This document shows positions 43,421 to 53,618 of a stretch of DNA of 64,000 nt, piece after piece. Source of the stretch: Aquilaria yunnanensis (taxonomy: Eukaryota; Streptophyta; Magnoliopsida; Malvales; Thymelaeaceae). A model generated the notes under the pieces. That model was not told the origin of the DNA, ran no database searches, and worked only from the letters and a program-made list of their open reading frames with translations. The DNA is taken from the NCBI GenBank assembly GCA_039654915.1, contig CM077593.1, forward strand, positions 82,068,501 to 82,132,500, written 5' to 3'. The stretch's first letter is position 1, and every line of letters starts with the position of its first letter. The position numbers and the translations under genes were made by a program.

Positions 43421-46400
43421 GGTTTTTTTAGTAGTGTCCTTTAATGAAATTTTTTCACTTGTTAATGGATTTGTTTTAGAGGGCAATCAATTGCCATAGA
43501 CATTATACAAGCCTAAGTAAATGATGAATAGTTTTGGTCTTCGATATGTGAAAATTGATGCTTATTGAAACAATTGTTTGTTATTTGATGGTGAGAACTC
43601 ACAGTTGATGCATTGCGCAATTTGTGGAAAGTGTAGAAATAAGGAAGGGACAATTGACAAAGGTAATAAAAAACTGATTCCAGAAAAGGTATTGCGGTAC
43701 CTACTAGTCACTGACTGATTGGAACAGTTATTCATGTCTACCCATACTATAAAGCACATGACATGGCATGCGAGTAATCAACGTAGTGACAACAGTTTAG
43801 TAGGTCATCCATGTCAAACATAGACCTGGAAACATATAGATTCAACTGTTTCTAACTTTATTACTGAAATTAAGAATGTACGTCTTGGCCCATGAACAGA
43901 TGGGTTTATGCCGCATTCTACAATGGGGGGACATATTCTATTTAGATGATTTTCATTGTTGTGTACAATTTTCCAGTCGAAATATGTATGAAAAAGGTGT
44001 ACATATCTTTATTGTTGTTAATTCCTAGTCCAAGATCTTTTAGACAGAATATTAATGTGTTCTTAGGGTCACAATTTAATATGCTAAAGACGTTGTGGAT
44101 AAATGGCATTAAAAATTTGGAGCATAATGCACACTTGTCTATTATGAACAATTAATGATTTTCCTGCATATGAGATGCTATCAGGGTGAAGTATACATAG
44201 AAGATTAGCATGTCTTTATTGTATGGAAAACATCTGTTCTTTTCAATTGAAGTTTGGGAGGAAACGAAATTGGTTCAGCTGCCTTAAGAAGTTTCTACCA
44301 AAAAATCATGTATTTCATGAATTTATTAATGCTTTTATGCTAGGATTAAAAGTTAAGGATACAGCCGTGCTACCATTGTCCGATGAAGAAATTATTTAGT
44401 GTTAGATGAAATGCAATCCCCACTTTTTGGAGCAAGGTACGATGATCTTCGCATAAGTGGATTTGGTAAGATTCATAATTTGGTGAAATGATCAATTTTT
44501 TTGGACTTGCCTTATTGGAAAAACCTACTTGTGAGACACAATCCTGTTATGATGCACATAGAAAAAGATTTTTTGAAAAACATTTTCTATACGTTGATGG
44601 ACATTAAGAGTAACACAAAGGATAACTCGAACACCCTGTTAGGTCTAAAAGAATTGGATATGTAGTTTAAGCTCCACTTAATGGAAGATATCAATTCTAG
44701 AATCAAACTAAAAGCGATCTATGCCCTAGAGAGAGAAAATGTTCAATATATATATGATGGCTCGGGGGTTTAAAATTTCCAGATGGGTATGCATCCAATT
44801 TAGCACATAACGTGAACGTGGCTAACAGCAGTTTCTACTTCTTTAAGAGCCATGATTGTCATGTATTGCTTTAACGCATATTACTAATAGCATTATGTGG
44901 ATACTTAGCAACAACTATATGGTCAATGATATCTAAATGTAATATATTTTTCTAGAAATTTTGTTCATGGAAAATTATAATTGAAAACATGGACAAGCTT
45001 AAGAACCTCATTATCATTACTATCTACAAATTGGAGATGATTTTTCCTCTAGCTTCTTTTGATTCAATGAAGCACCTTTCTATACATCTACCGTGTAATG
45101 AAATGTTATATGGTCCAGTGTAGTTTCATTGGATGTATTCTTTTGAGTGACTTATGCAGTCTTTTAAACTAAAGGTCTGCAACAAAGTAAAATTAGAGGG
45201 ATTGATGATCAAGGTATATTTGGTCTAAGAAATGATAATATTTTGTTAATAGTGCTTTGGCCATGATACGTCGACTAAACTCACTCAAGCCCCACAAAAC
45301 AATGACATGAATTATTGTACGCCTAAAGGAACCGATAATGATCCTACGCCCTTATTTTACACTAAAAATTGAAACTTCTCAGCCCGTGGGGCATAGAATG
45401 TGTTAGTGGAAGATACTGCATGTGCATCTCCTTGTTTTACAGAACTGTGAAGAAGTTGATTCATACGTGTAGTACATTGTAAAACATGTGTGTGTGGCTT
45501 AGTTAATTTTATGTATGATGAATAACTAACCTTCATGTATTTTGATACATAAGGTTTTAACAATGTCATGCAGTGGAAGTTTCCTAAATGCGATGCTAGA
45601 AAAGTAGAAGACTTACAGGTGCAAAATTTTATATAATGGTTTAAGGAATATTCATGTTCTTGTTCGTTACTATATTATCTGCCAACATATAGGGTATAGA
45701 GAACTTTTGTAGTAGTAACCATGATCGTTTATTTCCTTTACTTGCAAGGTGAAATCCATCCAAACAGATTCAGTCGAAGGCTTGTTAAATTATCCCAAGG
45801 TCTTCTATATATAGCTTCAAGTTATAATAGATGCATGGTTATTGGTTTTTGATCTTATACACAGACTTGTGGGTTAACAAAGCTGATTGCAAATTGGGGT
45901 ATTTGTTTTGATAGTGAACTTGGTGGATTTAGGGGCCATGCTTTTCTATGGAATGATTGATGAAATTTAGAACTTAAATATTCCGAAAACATCCCAAAAC
46001 TTTTTTACAGTCTTCAATGTATATGGTTTGATCCTACCTATGGATTTCAAACACACCCCCAATTTGGTATCGCCGGTGCCAGGTGGTGCTTTAGATTAAG
46101 TCTTTTTGAACCTTTCATCCTTGTTTGACGAGCAACACAAGCGTACTATTATCAATACCTACATAATTCACTCTAGTAGTGGTGGGTAGTAATTAAGGTA
46201 AAACCACATGCATTCATTGACATCTATGCCAATGATCAGGTTCAAGACGATTCAACCTTGAGCACCATGCCAACAATTAAAGAAGAACCGTATCAGCAAC
46301 TTGATGTTCAACACAATGTAGTATTTGCATAATCCTCTAGTGTTGAAGCAACAATTATACTGGTCAACCTTAATGCTGGTGGGGAAGTTGTTCCATAACA

Positions 46401-46614
46401 AAAGTTAAATTTGACAGTTCTAGATCATACTAGCCCGCCTGAAGTTCATGACAATAAAGATATCGAAACTAATGAGCATTTGTTCAACAAATAATAAGAG
46501 TCACTGCGTGTTTTAATATTGTTATAGGTATTATTTTAGTTTTAATTATATGTGAGACAATAATGTCTCTATCCTTTTTTATGACATAATATACATATGG
46601 ATATCCATTAGTTA

Positions 46615-46636
46615 TACACACACACACACACACACA
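46615..46636. repeat. (AC)n microsatellite
   Basis: Eleven AC dinucleotides within the CACTA element. Confidence 0.95.
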
Positions 46637-46859
46637 AATACAAAATTCAAAGCAAAAAATATCTATAAATGGGTTGTGGTGATCCTTCCCATCGTTCTTG
46701 ATCGACCTTTTCCTCTGGCTTACAGTAGAGTTCGTACTAAGGTAGAGCAACCGAGAGCCAGTGTCTTTATGAAGCATCCACACAATAGAGGGGTGATTAT
46801 GGTCACATCCTATTTTGGGTTACTGGGGATTTTCTGCCTGCCCACTTTGGTTCACCATT

Positions 46860-48560
46860 GAGCGTATATGAGTCTGGTTCGAAGAACCAGCAATTGGCCC
46901 ACCATGTCGGTATGTCTGATCTACATCATTCAGCTAGCTAAAAGGCCCTTCTAGACAATCCCCCACAATAGTAGGACCCCCCAATCTGGAGGATGATTGC
47001 GCTCAATTCGTAAGTGATTATATTAATATGTTTTTAATTATATTGTACCAAAATTGTTCAAGTTATTATGCTATTAATAATAATCTATTCACTTCCACAC
47101 TAATTGTAGGATTGTGTGTGACAAGGTCATTGACACTATTGGTGACATCTCCTTGTAGCTTTTCAACGGTAAGGCAACTGAGTGGAAAAATGTGAAATGC
47201 ATCATAGGGGATGAGTACTTTGTGCAACTACAAGTAAATAATCCATATCGTTCTTCCAAAAATTAGTAATATGTCACAATATTCTTTAGTACTCGTGAAT
47301 TGTAAACTGTTACTATCCTTTTTTTATTGTAGTAACATTACTACTAGGACTTGCTTGATGAGGAGTTGATCATAAAGGCATACTTACATGAATTAGGGAC
47401 TCAATAAGTGAATAAGCTAAACAATTTGAGGACCTCCATCATCACCCATAAGCTGGATAGGGTCTTGCTTGATGATGACTACTGCCATTTCCTTCCTCAT
47501 CATCCTAGCTACACCTTATCTGATCATTGGAAAATTTTGATCTACCACTGGAACGAGGAGAAATTCCAACACACAAGTGGCATCATGAAGAAGAATATGG
47601 TAAGAAAATGTATGGTAATATATTATTTATCTAATTTACTAATAAATTTTTAAATGATATGTAGCTCGGTAATGATGCATCTGAGGGGGCGGAGCCCACA
47701 AGCATTCACTTGGGAATTAGACAAAGCAGCAACTTTATGATAAAATTGTAACATTATCATTCCACCAACAATTTAAATTATAAATACATTATTTTTAGTT
47801 ATAAATCATACTTTAATATGCAATCAAATTTTTTTCGACAAACTCAAGGGACTAGCCCCGGTAATTCAGTGACTTTATCTGACAAATTTCAATGAGGTGT
47901 GGGAGTAGAGAGATACTCTTCCTCAGCAGCATGTTGATAATGTAGTAAGTAATAACAAGATAATTTATTTAATATTTTAACAACATTACACTTTTAAAAA
48001 CTTTTTTAACATTTTCTACATAATTAAGGCAAGTATGAGGAAGAGCTCATCACTAAGTATGACCCAGATGCGTCAAAGCATCCCATTTTTTGTCTAGACT
48101 ATTGGAGAAAGGTGGTCAGCGATGCCCACAAGGGAGTGTGGATGAGGGTCTCATAGATGATGGCATTCCTTAACCGTTGCCGCAGTGCACGATCATAGGT
48201 GGTTTTTTTATAACTTTACTATTCATATAAATTTTATATTCAATTCCTAACCATTTATAAATTTAGGAGTACGAGGAAAACCGTCATAATTAGTTGCATC
48301 AGGAGAACATAGAATTTTCGGCATAACTCACTGCTATTCAGGCAAAGGTTACAACTCAGTGGGCCCAACAAGCACAATCAGACTAGAGGATGGGGTGCTC
48401 AAGGCTTTACTGCAGGCCTTGGTTGGGATGCAGGGTCTGTAGATTGGATACCAGTCTTAGTGGCTGCTATGGTGACCATCAATCGGATGTATGCTTTAAG
48501 GAACCTGCCTCCTAGTGCTGACATAGGCCTCATTCTATGAGGGTTGGGTGGAGAGGGATC
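46860..48560 (+). pseudogene. Second ORF region of the large CACTA (Transposase_24-like)
   Basis: Exon-like fragments separated by AT-rich, intron-like stretches with GT.../...AG edges. Around 47390-47600 it reads NNLRTSIITHKLDRVLLDDDYCHFLPHHPSYTLSDHWKIL. Around 48035-48150 it reads KYEEELITKYDPDASKHP then a YWRKVVSDAHKG segment, resembling the C-terminal part of the plant En/Spm Transposase_24 family by eye. Position downstream of TNP2 matches the usual gene order of CACTA elements, where this product binds the element ends. Stops are frequent, so it is a pseudogene. Sequence between 48560 and 49140 has no recognised domain. Confidence 0.5.
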
Positions 48561-49363
48561 TCTTTCCCCGTTTTTCCTGGAACGTATCAGGGGATGTCAC
48601 GATCCCAAACCTTGATCCCCCTTGGACGTATCCCTGGGCGGCGGGATCTTAGTCGATGCCACCATTTTATTAGCATCCTCCGGCATCGAGTGGACTGAAT
48701 ATGATGTTGGGTTTTCAACAACAACCGACAACAACATTTCATCAGCCTTACTAGGTATCGAATGGGCCTTCATCGAAATCGCCGATGCAATAACAGCAGC
48801 CAAAAGATTATTTTCCTAACTTGACATGGCCGACCCGACATAGAGGAGATCCTGGGTGATTGTCGGGCTATGGGGGACCAGTAGGCTCAGGATCGTCCAG
48901 TTGATCAGAGTGATGATCAGGCCGATCAGAACGCCGCCAATGCACTCTTATGATGGGTTTAGTCATTTCCATATTAAGATTCCAGGGCAATTGTATTGTA
49001 TTAAAGAGACCTTTTATATTAATAATTTATTATTTTAATTTCAAAATTTTGTTTTTATTAAATTTAGAAATCATTTTAAATTATTATAAAATAATTATTA
49101 ATTTAATATTATAGATTTCATTTAATATAAAAAAAACATAATATTAGAGAAGTGACTGAAGCTTTCAGTTGCCCTAAGGCCAGCGGGCCATTAATGGAGT
49201 GACTGAAATTTTGAATCACTTAGTTTAGTTAGGTATCAATTGTTTCTACAAGAGCAACTATGTGTTTTGCAGCTGACGTTTTCAATCTCAGTTTGATCAC
49301 TCCTTGTGATTGAATGCGATTGTTTCCTCAACTGCTAATGAGTTTAATTTCCATCTTGCAGTG

Positions 49364-50241
49364 AGATAAATATTATATAGCTTAAACTGTCATTTAAAAC
49401 GTTGACATAAGTGAAGCGTATCTTTCGTGTAAAATATGGAGATCAAACTTTGGACAGCAATACCCTTCATTCATACGTACGCAATACTTATACAGTGGGA
49501 AGAGTAAAAGTACAAGTAAGACTCCAACTAAGCTAGGTTACGTAGGTGATAAGTAAGTTTGTGCAAACGTGATAAATACAAGTCTTAGATGTAGAGGACT
49601 TGTATATGGGCAACATAAACACCGAAAACAAGATAATATCTCAATATTTCGAAAATAAGATGTGGCAAAATGTATTTCCAATAAAATAATACGAATTTTT
49701 ATTCTATTTTTAAAATAAATGTAATCTAAATTTTATACCTAAATTGTACTGTTTGTGCCTAAACTATAGTGAATGTAGTAAATATTTTTTTAAAAGTAAC
49801 CATTCGTTGCACAATTGGTCTTCCATCCGTAGGCCTTCGTTAAATGCATGACCGACAAACATACATATTTTTCATTTACCTGATATTTTCTTTCTAAACA
49901 ATATTAAATGAAAAATAACTTTCATTAATAACTTATTTTATATAACAAGATCTATTATTTTTAAATTAAATATTAATAAACTAAACAGTCATTATAACAG
50001 TAAATAGATTTTAAAAATTAGGAAGTAAATCATTTCTATAAAATTCTTTATTAATCTAACTTTTTTTTCTTTTTTCCTACAGAGCCGTACTTTATTTTAA
50101 ATTAAAAGTTTACATTTCTTAGTTGAGCACCGATGGTGAGGAGCGCCATTAGTATCTCCATTGTGTGTCGTGGAGATTGCAGCAGGAGTTTCCGGAGGTG
50201 TAGGCGAGCCCTGAAAGAAGGTGTTCTGTGTGGATTGCCTG
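49364..50241. other. AT-rich spacer without a gene
   Basis: No coding features to about 50110. The last 130 bp (50112-50241) are GC-richer and resemble neither LTR end closely; they may be leftover flank of the Tat insertion. Confidence 0.5.
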
Positions 50242-51038
50242 TGATGGCCGGCAGCATCTTCGCGTGGCAGGCACGGTGAGGCCGAGAAGGACTTCCGGTA
50301 TGAGAGAGAGGTCCGAAAGGGGGATTCCTCAGGGAGACTGGCCTGAAACACTCAGAAAACAGGGGTTAGGAGGTCCCCGGAGTGATTTTCCGGGGAGGAG
50401 CCTCCGACGCCCAAGTCAGTGCTTACAGAGAGGTCAAGAGGTCCTGAAAGGTCATGAGAGGTCACGATAAGTCATGAAAGGTCACTTGCCTGTGACCATT
50501 CCCCTGGTATATATAGGAGGGGGTGAGCCCTTCAGATTACAGCACGTGTATGGACGAACACCATCTGTACTTCTGGGCGTTGGGGGCCTCTAGCCGCCTA
50601 CAGGCTCCTCGAGCCACGAGCTGCGATAATCATAGCCCTACATGATAGGATGTAGGCAGTGGCGACGCGTAATAGTGCCTGCGAGGACGGTGTGTAGGGT
50701 GTACGGGCGTAATGTCAGAGGCTCCTTGATGGCTCCTGTCGTACCTCCGAGGTCCCCTTGGTTGATGTCTCACTTCGGAGTGAGGGACCTTTTCCCAGAG
50801 TTGCAGTGGTACTTTGGGGCATTCATTGGCTCCGAAGTTAGCCCTTTAGGGGAGTTTCACCTGCAGAAGGTGGCTGGCACTTCTCCCCGAAGCTGACTCG
50901 GTCGCTCTCCCAGTGGAGGCGATACGGTAGTTTCCCGAGGTAGGTATTGGCAGGCTGCCGAGGTCGCGTGCCTTAGGCGTTTGGCTCCCTCCTTTCCGGG
51001 GTCCTTAGGTGTTCGGGGTGATAACACTTTGGCTATCA
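50242..51038 (-). repeat. 3' LTR of Tat element A
   Basis: On the minus strand it runs TGATAGCC (51038) to GGCCATCA (50242), 797 bp, aligning with the LTR at 52083-52944. A minus-strand TATA box (50508-50515) has a CACGTG G-box (50543-50548) about 28 bp upstream. The polypurine tract CGAGGGGGGCA follows at 51041-51051. Confidence 0.8.
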
Positions 51039-51334
51039 CATGCCCCCCTCGGGAAGCCGAAGTGGAGACTTCGGCTAGAGGTCCTTTTGTGGGCGCTTTT
51101 CAGGACTTGGGGTGTGCCGTTTGCAGGGGAGGCATTTCGCCACCTGGGGGCATGGTTTGTTCAGACAGGTGTCACCTGTCTGCCCTTTGGTGTCCTCGAG
51201 ATCCCCAACCTCTTTATTCTTTTCTGCCATAGGTTAGTGGACCGTCATGTTTTGAAACTAGGCATGTTAGTCTGGGGCGGTGCACCTGAGTTTTCAAGAT
51301 GTCAGAAAACGTGTCCTAGTTTCTCGTGACGGGC

Positions 51335-51462
51335 GACACGTGGTAGGTGCTGGTTGGGATGGGTACATCTTTTCGCGCGCGCGAGGGGCAATTATGGCGA
51401 CGTTTCGCCTTCGCGCAGCAATTATGACGCCCTTTCGGCTTCCCTTCCTTGATCTATATAAG
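51335..51462 (+). promoter_or_regulatory. Promoter of the antisense gene in element A
   Basis: GACACGTGG at 51335-51343 and TATATAAG at 51455-51462, 258 bp before the ATG at 51720, with a T/C-rich leader between TATA and ATG. Same pair and spacing as in the other two copies. Confidence 0.7.
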
Positions 51463-51719
51463 CCTCCTCCTGTCATTCTCCTCATTTTTTTTTTCTTTGC
51501 TCTTACTTTGCTCTCGTTTGCTCTTGCGTCTTCTCTTGCCTTTTTTCCTTTTTCTGGCGACGATTTTTACGGCAGAGTGATTCCCGATATTTTGCACAAC
51601 GGCGTCTAGGAATCCTGATTTTAGCAAGACTTTTGGTGGGTTCTTCCTTCGGTTTCTGCTTTTCTTTTAGCTTCCCGAAGTCGTTTTTCTTCCTTCCGAA
51701 GTCTTTCTTTTGGTAAGCC

Positions 51720-52082
51720 ATGTCTTCGGCTAGTCCCGAGAGCTGGCAATCTCTTATGTCTCACCTTTGTTGTTCCACTTCTGAAAAGTTAGAGAAGTGG
51801 ACAGCCAAATTTTTTCTTCCCTCCTATGCCACCAGGAGGTTACCCCCTCTCGGTCATTTCAGCTTTATGAATCGAGATGACGAGGTTACCGTTTTCCGAG
51901 CCCAACTGAAGGCCGGACTTCGGTATCCTCCAGCAAGGATGATTTGTGACTTTTGCCAATTTTATGGCATAGCCATAAATCAGCTTCCTCCTAACTCGTA
52001 CTGCTATTTCAACGCCTTTCTCTGCATGTGCGGGGTCTTCGGGGTAGAACCCCATTTTATCCTGTTCATGTAGTATTATAAG
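51720..52082 (+). pseudogene. Antisense gene of Tat element A, exon 1 start, cut by element B
   Basis: The ATG at 51720 starts MSSASPESWQSLMSHLCC and the frame is open through the conserved QFYGIAINQLPPNSYCYF and CMCGVFGVEPHFILF blocks, closely matching the copies at 53619 and 19746. A stop at 52071-52073 replaces the Gln of FMQYYK in the other copies (CAG to TAG). Nine bases later the sequence breaks into the LTR of element B. Only about 120 codons of an expected roughly 730 remain. Function is unknown; the domain is the 'putative gypsy-type transposon' type. Confidence 0.85.
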
Positions 52083-52944
52083 TGATGCCCAGCAGCATCT
52101 TCGTCGGGTGACATTATGACTTCGGGGGAGACTTCCTGTGAGGGAGGACGTCTGGAGCAAAGGTTCCCCAGAGGAATGCGCCTGAAATGCTCAGAAGAAA
52201 AGAGGTCAAGAGGTCCCCGGAGTGTTTTTCCGGGGAGGAGCCTTCGATGCCCAAGTTAGTGTCCTAAAGGAAGATAGAGGAGGAGCACCCAGGGGTTAAG
52301 TGGCCTTGCCTGTTTTTATTTTCCTCAGGGAGAGAGGGTCGGATCCTTTTCCAGGGCTTGTTTCTTGGTATTTATAGGAGTGCCTAGCCCATTCAGATCA
52401 CGACACGTGTTCGATTGGATGCTCTCTGTATTTTCGAGCGTAGGGGACAAGTAGTCGTTTATAGGCTCCTTGAATCTTGGTCCGAGATAGGTTGTGACAA
52501 GACTCGAACGGCGTCGGCGTGTCAGTCCGCCATTTGAGGCGGCGTGTAGCGCCTGGGGGCGACATGTCAGAGGCTCCTTAAATGCTCATGTCGTACTCTC
52601 GAGGTCCTTTGGGCGATGTCGTCCTTTGGTACGGGTGCCCTTCTTCGGGAATCATGACCGTAGTTCGGGGAGTTCTCTGGCTCGGGGGTTCCGCCTTCGG
52701 GGAGAGTCTCTCCTGCTTGCAATAGCTGGTTCTCTATTCCCGAAGGCGATCCGTTTGGTCCCCTGAGGGAGCCGGCAACGTCTTTGAAATTCTTGACGTA
52801 CTAGCCGAAGTCCTGAGTTCGAGGCGTTTGACTTCGCTCCTTCCGAGGTCAGTGTTAGCGCCTCCTTCAGGTGACGCCAGGCTTCCCAACCACGCTACTG
52901 GCAGGAAGTATGTAGTGAGAGAGGCAATAGCCCTTCGGCTATCA
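52083..52944 (-). repeat. 3' LTR of Tat element B
   Basis: 862 bp; on the minus strand it starts TGATAGCC at 52944 and ends GGGCATCA at 52083. Minus-strand TATA (TATAAATA) is at 52369-52376 with ACACGTGT (52403-52410) upstream. The left-tip hairpin is conserved (ATAGCC/GGCTAT). The purine tract GGAGGGGGGGCC lies at 52947-52958. Confidence 0.85.
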
Positions 52945-53229
52945 CAGGCCCCCCCTCCAGAAAGCCGAAGTGGAAACTTCGGCTTGTCATCTTTCGGAGA
53001 GCGTTCTTCGGGGCCTTGGGCGTAATACCTGTGCCGAAGATGGACCTTTTGTCCGAAGACATAGGTTGTTCGCCCATAGCCTGTCTTTTGGTGTCTTCGA
53101 GGTAACCTACTTCTCTCCTTTTGTAGGCCTGCGCAACGTCGCGTCTCGTAAACAGGCGTGTCAGTCTGAAGCAGCGCGCCCAAGGTTTAAGGGTGTCAGA
53201 AGTCGTGTCCTTCTTTTGGCGCGATGGTT

Positions 53230-53373
53230 GACACGTGGCAGCTTGTTATTGGCAGGGACTGCATCGGATACAGCAGGCGCGCCTTTTTATGTGCAAAGAG
53301 CAGTTATGGTGACTATTCGCCTTCGCGGAGTACTTATGACGCCGGTTTGCCTACCCCCCTCGGCCTATATATA
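53230..53373 (+). promoter_or_regulatory. Promoter of the antisense gene in element B
   Basis: GACACGTGGC at 53230-53239 and TATATATA at 53366-53373, 253 bp before the ATG at 53619. Between them lie two copies of a '.TTATG.(T/C)G.C...TTCGCC'-like segment also present in A and in the complete element. Confidence 0.7.
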
Positions 53374-53618
53374 CGCCATTCCGTCATAATTTCCTTTTTT
53401 GCTTCTGCTTTTGCTTCCCTCCTGCCTTTTAACTATTTTTGCGTTCTCTTCCGCTTTTTGCGGCGGTGCTGTTAACGGAGTTTTTTCAGGCCACCTTTCA
53501 CGACGGCGACTTCAAACCCAGCTTTCGGCAAAACATTTGGTGGGTTTCCAGAGCCCTTTGATTTTAAAGCCTTCCCGAAGTCAGTTTTTTATTCCTCGAA
53601 GCCGTTTTTTCTCCAAAA

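Larger units (their letters stand above)
41301..43436. mobile_element. Nested non-autonomous CACTA element, 2136 bp
   Basis: The ends are CACCATTAAAAAG (left) and, reversed, CACTACTAAAAAAACC (right), followed on both sides by CTTTTTCCAA. Dense palindromic subterminal repeats fill the first 170 bp and last 370 bp. It interrupts the transposase gene of the larger CACTA. The flanking triplets TTC and TCC are an imperfect 3-bp duplication. The interior has no transposase, only a GC-rich 36-bp minisatellite with purine-rich sequence and an AT-rich part with a (TA)n tract (about 42681-42702). Confidence 0.85.
40626..46190 (+). pseudogene. TNP2-like CACTA transposase (decayed, interrupted)
   Basis: The N-terminal transposase-associated domain is visible near 40680-40880 (WIQEPKFH..., then HLYEYRFMDNYYVWYYHG). 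The reading is interrupted at 41300 by a nested CACTA insertion and resumes at 43440 with a segment collinear with 59.9 kb (LRYVKIDAY, LLVTD.LEQLFMSTHT). Further on are LKFPDGYASNLAHNVNV and SFYFFKSHDCHVLL (about 44770-44880), typical of the TNP2 family. These are followed by a DUF4218-like block (LEMIFPLASFDSMKHLSIHLP, GPV.FHWMY, 45000-45160) and a DUF4216-like block (WFDPTYGFQTHPQFGI, 46030-46080). Many stops and shifts make it inactive. Confidence 0.75.
37980..49363 (+). mobile_element. Decayed autonomous-type CACTA (En/Spm) transposon with nested insertions
   Basis: The left end reads AACTATAAGAAAAAT (first C lost) and the right end, on the minus strand, CACTGCAAGATGGAAAT. Both ends carry repeated AGTTGCTC/GAGCAACT and TTCAGTCACT/AGTGACTGAA motifs within about 250 bp, as expected for CACTA subterminal repeats. 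Flanking triplets ACA and AGA differ by one base from a 3-bp duplication. Inside are a transposase-associated domain, a TNP2-like transposase and a second ORF region. A Mutator-like element (39135-40615) and a younger CACTA element (41301-43436) are inserted in it. Ends are inferred and the left one could shift by a base. Confidence 0.65.
50242..52082 (-). mobile_element. Tat element A, 3' part only, minus strand
   Basis: Reading the minus strand, this is the 3' end of a Tat element: the antisense gene start (+ strand), purine tract and 3' LTR. It is cut at 52082, inside exon 1 of its antisense gene, by insertion of element B. The rest of A never reappears to the right, so it was lost later together with part of B. 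Confidence 0.8.

Noticed and set aside
46868..46890. tRNA-like B box (ggttcgaagaacc)
   Set aside because: No A box at proper distance and no cloverleaf; it is a chance palindrome.
48597..48819. Overlapping ORFs on both strands (65 and 68 codons)
   Set aside because: Located in the decayed 3' part of the CACTA element, with no domain and no support for either strand.
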